From contig DATHBT010000176.1 of NCBI GenBank assembly GCA_035295985.1, forward strand, positions 1 to 16,935: a stretch of DNA of 16,935 bases. Direction: 5' to 3'. Shown here piece by piece: positions 14,127-16,935 of the stretch. The notes beneath the pieces are model-generated. The model had not been told where the DNA came from and did no database searches. It worked only from the letters and a program-made list of their open reading frames with translations. The position numbers and the translations under genes are program-made. The DNA is from JAIVGV01 sp035295985 (GTDB lineage Bacteria; Acidobacteriota; Blastocatellia; Pyrinomonadales; Pyrinomonadaceae). Position 1 is the first letter of the stretch; every line of letters begins with the position of its first letter.

Positions 14127-14546
14127 ATGACTAAAGCGCGCGTCGCGGCAAAAATTCTGCTCTGGGCGGTGACTCTGTTTCTGGCGCTCGTCTGCCTGCG
14201 CTCCGGCGTGACGAAGCTGCCGGCCGACGGCTTCTGGGTGAGGGACTTCCGCCGCTGGGGCTACCCCGGCTGGTTCCGCGTCGCGGTCGGCGCGGCGGAG
14301 CTGGCCGCGTGCGCGCTCCTCCTCGTGCCGCGTCTCGCCTCCTACGGCGCGGCGCTCTTCGCCGCCGTCATGCTCGGCGCGATCTACACGCACGCCGCGC
14401 ACGGCGAGACCGTCCGGCTGCCCTTCAACTTCGTCCTCCTCGGCCTCTCGCTCGTCGTCCTCTACGCGCGCCGCCCCGCCTTCCTTAAGAAGCGCGCGCA
14501 CGCAGCGAGCGCGGCCGACGCGCCGCAGCCCGCGCGGAGCAGTTGA
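14127..14546 (+). CDS. DoxX-like small membrane protein
   Basis: A 139-aa integral membrane protein with four predicted transmembrane helices, at about 8-25, 51-67, 70-89 and 99-114, and a basic then Ala/Pro-rich cytosolic tail. The pattern LRSGVTKLPADGFWVRDFRRWGYP, in which the first helix is followed by a lysine-containing loop and an aromatic segment, is typical of DoxX/DoxD-like proteins; the second helix carries a glutamate (GAAELAACALLL). Members are linked to quinone-dependent thiosulfate oxidation in archaea and to redox stress complexes in actinobacteria, but most are uncharacterised. A strong AAGGAGG (14114-14120) precedes the ATG by 6 nt. The short gap after the sigma-factor gene suggests one transcript and a functional link. 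It converges with the EamA transporter gene 50 bp away, with no clear terminator between. Confidence 0.75.
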   Translation: MTKARVAAKILLWAVTLFLALVCLRSGVTKLPADGFWVRDFRRWGYPGWFRVAVGAAELAACALLLVPRLASYGAALFAAVMLGAIYTHAAHGETVRLPFNFVLLGLSLVVLYARRPAFLKKRAHAASAADAPQPARSS

Positions 14547-14596
14547 GAGACTTTCGAGATGCTCGCCAGGAAACTGTCGCGGTCGTGCGTCAACCG

Positions 14597-15508
14597 CTAA
14601 GCCGCCGCACGCTCCGCGCGCCGTCGCCGCGCCTCCCAGAGCGTGTGCGCGGCGACGGCCGCGATGATGATCCCGCCGCCGAGCAGGGCATACTGCGAGG
14701 GCCGCTCGCTGAGGACGAGGAAGACCCACACGGGATTCAGGACAGGCTCGACGTAGCCGATGATCCCCGCGTCCAGAGACTTCACGCCGCGCGCCACGCC
14801 CGCCGTCAGCAGCGTGTAAGCCAGGCCGATCTGGAAGACGCCGAGGTAGGCCATCACGACAAAATTTCGGGCGGTCAGCTCCGCCCCGCCGCGCGTCTGT
14901 TCGGGGAGGGCGAAGAGGGCGACCGCGGTGACGAGCGCGAGCAGCCAGCTCCCGTAGATGACCGCCGAGGCGCGGTTCACCTCGCGCGCCCGCCGGTGGC
15001 GCAGGAGCAGGAAGAAGAACGCGAAACAGAGGCCCGATCCGAGCGCCGCCAGATTCCCCTTCACGTCGTCGGGCCTGAGCTGCCCGACGAAGAAGAGCGA
15101 CATGCCGCCCAGGCAGACGGCGACCGTCACGAAATCCTGCGCGCGGTACTTCTCCTTGAAGAGGACGGGTTCGAGCAGCAGTATGTAAACGGGCGCGGTG
15201 TACTGCAAAAAGATCGCGTTGGCCGCGGTCGTCAGCTTCGTGGCGACGACGAAGAGCAGCAGCAGGACGGCGTAGAGGACGGCCGCGACGCCCGTCACGA
15301 GGTTGATGCCGAAGCCCTCGCGCCGCGTCAGCAGCATGACGGTCGCGGCGGCGAAGAGCGAGCGCCCGCACGACAGCTCGAAGGCCGACAGATCATTCCA
15401 CTTGATGAACAGCCCGCCCGTGCTCCACAGCAGCGCCGCGCCCAACACCATCAGGTAGGGCGTGGCGCTCGCGGGCCGCTCCGGCGTGTTGCTACTAGTT
15501 CGCGTCAT
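14597..15508 (-). CDS. EamA/DMT-superfamily transporter
   Basis: A 303-aa inner-membrane transporter of the drug/metabolite superfamily, with ten predicted helices arranged as two EamA repeats (about residues 18-143 and 151-290). Recognisable features are ALLWSTGGLFIKW in the first helix, TAANAIFLQYTAPVYILLLEP at the end of the first repeat, and DAGIIGYVEPVLNPVWVFLVL at the matching place in the second. Substrates of such proteins are usually amino acids or other small metabolites and cannot be read from sequence. The start is the ATG at 15508. A GGGAG sits immediately against it, which is too close for a normal ribosome site, and the longer reading begins at a TTG without support, so the exact start is uncertain by about seven residues. 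The 57-bp near-palindrome lies 25 nt upstream of this start. Confidence 0.88.
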   Translation of the reverse strand: MTRTSSNTPERPASATPYLMVLGAALLWSTGGLFIKWNDLSAFELSCGRSLFAAATVMLLTRREGFGINLVTGVAAVLYAVLLLLFVVATKLTTAANAIFLQYTAPVYILLLEPVLFKEKYRAQDFVTVAVCLGGMSLFFVGQLRPDDVKGNLAALGSGLCFAFFFLLLRHRRAREVNRASAVIYGSWLLALVTAVALFALPEQTRGGAELTARNFVVMAYLGVFQIGLAYTLLTAGVARGVKSLDAGIIGYVEPVLNPVWVFLVLSERPSQYALLGGGIIIAAVAAHTLWEARRRRAERAAA

Positions 15509-15532
15509 CTCCCATCCGGCGCAAGGCAAAAT

Positions 15533-15589
15533 TTAACCACAGAGGGTCACAGAGGATTCTCTGTGACCCTCTGTGTCCTCTGTGGTTAA
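15533..15589. repeat. 57-bp near-palindrome of CACAGAGG units
   Basis: The outer arms TTAACCACAGAGG (15533-15545) and CCTCTGTGGTTAA (15577-15589) are perfect 13-bp inverted copies. Inside, CACAGAGGGTCACAGAG (15538-15554) and CTCTGTGACCCTCTGTG (15559-15575) form an alternative perfect 17-bp hairpin around GATT. The two pairings overlap and exclude one another in part. The sequence is built from CACAGAGG units at 9-10 nt spacing. It begins 9 nt past the stop codon of the M14-type gene on the minus strand and ends before the EamA gene, so it could serve as an RNA 3' structure. I recall very similar units as common intergenic repeats in acidobacterial and other genomes. Confidence 0.85.
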
Positions 15590-15598
15590 TTCTTCACC

Positions 15599-16935
15599 TC
15601 ACTGATCGTCATCGTCGGCCGTCGTGCGCTGCTGCGCGGGCGCGGGTTCGCGGCCGACGCCCAAGTGGTCGAAGTTGAGCGCGGCGTTGAAGAGCAGGAA
15701 GAACTCGCCCTGCGTCTGGTGCCGCCACATCGGGTTCGTGGCTAAGAGCAGGACGTGGCCGCGCCCTACGGGCACGTCAACTATCGCCGGCCGGTTCGCC
15801 AGCTCCGCGCCGCCCGCGAGCATGCCGCTGATCAGAAGGTTCCGCTCATCGCGCGCGAAACGCAGGATGACGCGCGGGCGTTCCTGCAAGGGCACGAAGA
15901 ACGGGCCGAGTTGTTGGCGCTGCTCGTCCGTCAACTGCTCCTCGCCCGGACGCGCGGGCGGGCGCTGCGGCGGCGGGCCGACCTGCGGCATTGCCTGCAC
16001 GATGTCCGGGTCGTCCGTCGAGCCGCGGCCGGAAGGGCGTGGGCCTGTGCCGCCCGCGCCCGGCGCTCCGCCGCCGCCCCCGCCGCCCGCGCCCGGCGCG
16101 GCCTGCACCTGGAAGAGCGGGGCCTGGTTGAAGTAGATCGGCAGCGTCTCGTCGTAGCCGTAACTGATGGGGCTGCGGCGGTCTGCGAAGTAGGCATTAA
16201 AAATCGAGCCGCGGGCCTGGAGTTGGCGCGCGTCCTCGACCGAGACGCCGGTCGTCAGGCCGTAGGCGATGGGGACGTTGACGGTGTTCTGGACGGCGAC
16301 GAAGAGGCCGCCCTCGGAGACGAAGCGTTGCAGGTTGGCGATCCCTGTGAGGCCCATGCCGCCGCGCATGTCGTCGGTCGTGTCGGGGGAGTTCGCCATG
16401 TTGGGCGTGACGGGGGAAGCCTTCCACGGGACGGGGTCGCCGCGGCGCGGGATGCCGTTGACGATTGATTGCGCCGTGCCGCCGACGGGCGGGAAGACGA
16501 TCACGTCGAAGCGCCCGCGCAAATTCGGCGTGTCGCGGATGGTGTGCTCGGAGATGTAGCTGTAGGGGATGCCGAGGCGGTCGAACTCGATGCGATACCA
16601 GCCCTCGTTCTGCGTGTTCTGCCACGTGTGCAGGATGGCGATGCGCGGCGCGGTGATGTCGTGCGTGCGAACCTGCGGCGCTTGCTCGAAGGCGTGGGCG
16701 GTGAGGCCCAACTCTTCGACCGCCGCCTGTAAGCGGTTTCTCAGATCGCCGGGATTGCCTTCGCTGCGAATGACCCATGATCCGGCGTTGAAATCATGCG
16801 TGCCGACTTTGAACGGCGCTTCCGCTACCGCGACCTTCACGTCGCGCAGCCGGTAGCGGAGCGTCATCAGCGTGTTGTCGGTGTTGTGGTTGACTACGAA
16901 GAAGCGGCCCGCGCCGTTGAGCCGAACGCGCACGC
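15599..16935 (-). CDS. M14-type peptidase protein, C-terminal part (cut by window edge)
   Basis: The reading frame is open to the right edge, so this is the C-terminal 445 or so residues of a larger protein. A GTG at 16933 is only the first codon in view, not a credible start. The visible part resembles the C-terminal half of the large (about 900 aa) exported M14 zinc carboxypeptidase-like proteins of acidobacteria. It has a first segment with VVNHNTDNTLMTLRYRL, then a class I glutamine-amidotransferase-like fold (PRIAILHTWQNTQNEGWYRI at about 96, RFDVIVFPPVGG at about 141, FVSEGGLFVAVQNTVNVP at about 204), and a closing HVLLLATNPMWRHQTQGEF. A glycine/proline-rich low-complexity insert lies between (about 276-335), and the tail is acidic (DDDDQ). 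No M14 catalytic residues are in view, since the peptidase domain would be N-terminal and outside the window. Annotation as M14 rests on recalled architecture. Confidence 0.7.
   Translation of the reverse strand, partial: VRVRLNGAGRFFVVNHNTDNTLMTLRYRLRDVKVAVAEAPFKVGTHDFNAGSWVIRSEGNPGDLRNRLQAAVEELGLTAHAFEQAPQVRTHDITAPRIAILHTWQNTQNEGWYRIEFDRLGIPYSYISEHTIRDTPNLRGRFDVIVFPPVGGTAQSIVNGIPRRGDPVPWKASPVTPNMANSPDTTDDMRGGMGLTGIANLQRFVSEGGLFVAVQNTVNVPIAYGLTTGVSVEDARQLQARGSIFNAYFADRRSPISYGYDETLPIYFNQAPLFQVQAAPGAGGGGGGGAPGAGGTGPRPSGRGSTDDPDIVQAMPQVGPPPQRPPARPGEEQLTDEQRQQLGPFFVPLQERPRVILRFARDERNLLISGMLAGGAELANRPAIVDVPVGRGHVLLLATNPMWRHQTQGEFFLLFNAALNFDHLGVGREPAPAQQRTTADDDDQ

Noticed and set aside
14547..14596. 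Terminator between the convergent DoxX-like and EamA genes
   Set aside because: No convincing hairpin and no T-run in the 50-bp gap.
14094..15371. Minus-strand frame crossing the DoxX-like gene and part of the EamA gene
   Set aside because: It spans two better-supported genes in other frames and reads as Arg-rich sequence.
14543..15589. Plus-strand frame opposite the EamA transporter, ending in the near-palindrome
   Set aside because: Hydrophilic, Gln/Arg/Asp-rich shadow of a membrane protein. Its last residues merely translate the CACAGAGG repeat.

Overview
This window reads as ordinary chromosome from a very GC-rich bacterium. It is most likely an acidobacterium, possibly of the Blastocatellia/Pyrinomonadales type. 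That placement is an inference from the gene content: stacked CarboxypepD_reg-like secreted proteins, large M28, M14 and M64 peptidases, an ECF-like sigma factor of a 'FQDMAVARAYAALGDFHLAEDAAQEAF' style, and intergenic hairpins built from short repeated units. No plasmid, phage, CRISPR, tRNA or rRNA signal was seen.

Layout, left to right. An exported M28 metallopeptidase (38-2167, minus) lies downstream of an exported oligopeptidase B-like S9 peptidase (2323-4452, minus). The gap between them holds two hairpin-forming repeats. A divergent control region of about 390 bp (4453-4845) follows, with a good sigma70-like promoter facing the S9 gene. On the plus strand come two tandem paralogous secreted proteins made of repeated carboxypeptidase-regulatory-like beta-sandwich domains (4846-6585 and 6582-8462), overlapping by ATGA. 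Next are an isochorismatase-family hydrolase (8606-9163) and a PcrA/UvrD helicase (9242-11608), separated by a striking heptamer-repeat hairpin. An M64-family exported metallopeptidase (11643-13061, minus) is divergent from a sigma factor carrying a C-terminal DUF3471-like domain (13190-14077, plus). A small DoxX-like membrane protein (14127-14546, plus) follows the sigma gene closely. A DMT/EamA transporter (14597-15508, minus) and the C-terminal part of an M14-type peptidase protein (15599 to the right edge, minus) close the window, separated by a 57-bp near-palindrome.

Functionally the window is dominated by export and proteolysis: four peptidase-related genes from four unrelated families, three of them with a visible signal peptide and the fourth cut by the window edge. 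With the secreted beta-sandwich proteins and a DMT exporter/importer, this suggests a peptide-scavenging surface lifestyle. PcrA is housekeeping.

The most unusual items are the sigma factor fused to a DUF3471-like module beside a DoxX-like gene, and the intergenic hairpins. Three of these hairpins have unrelated sequences but the same 7-nt internal period. I see no obvious defence or biosynthetic system.
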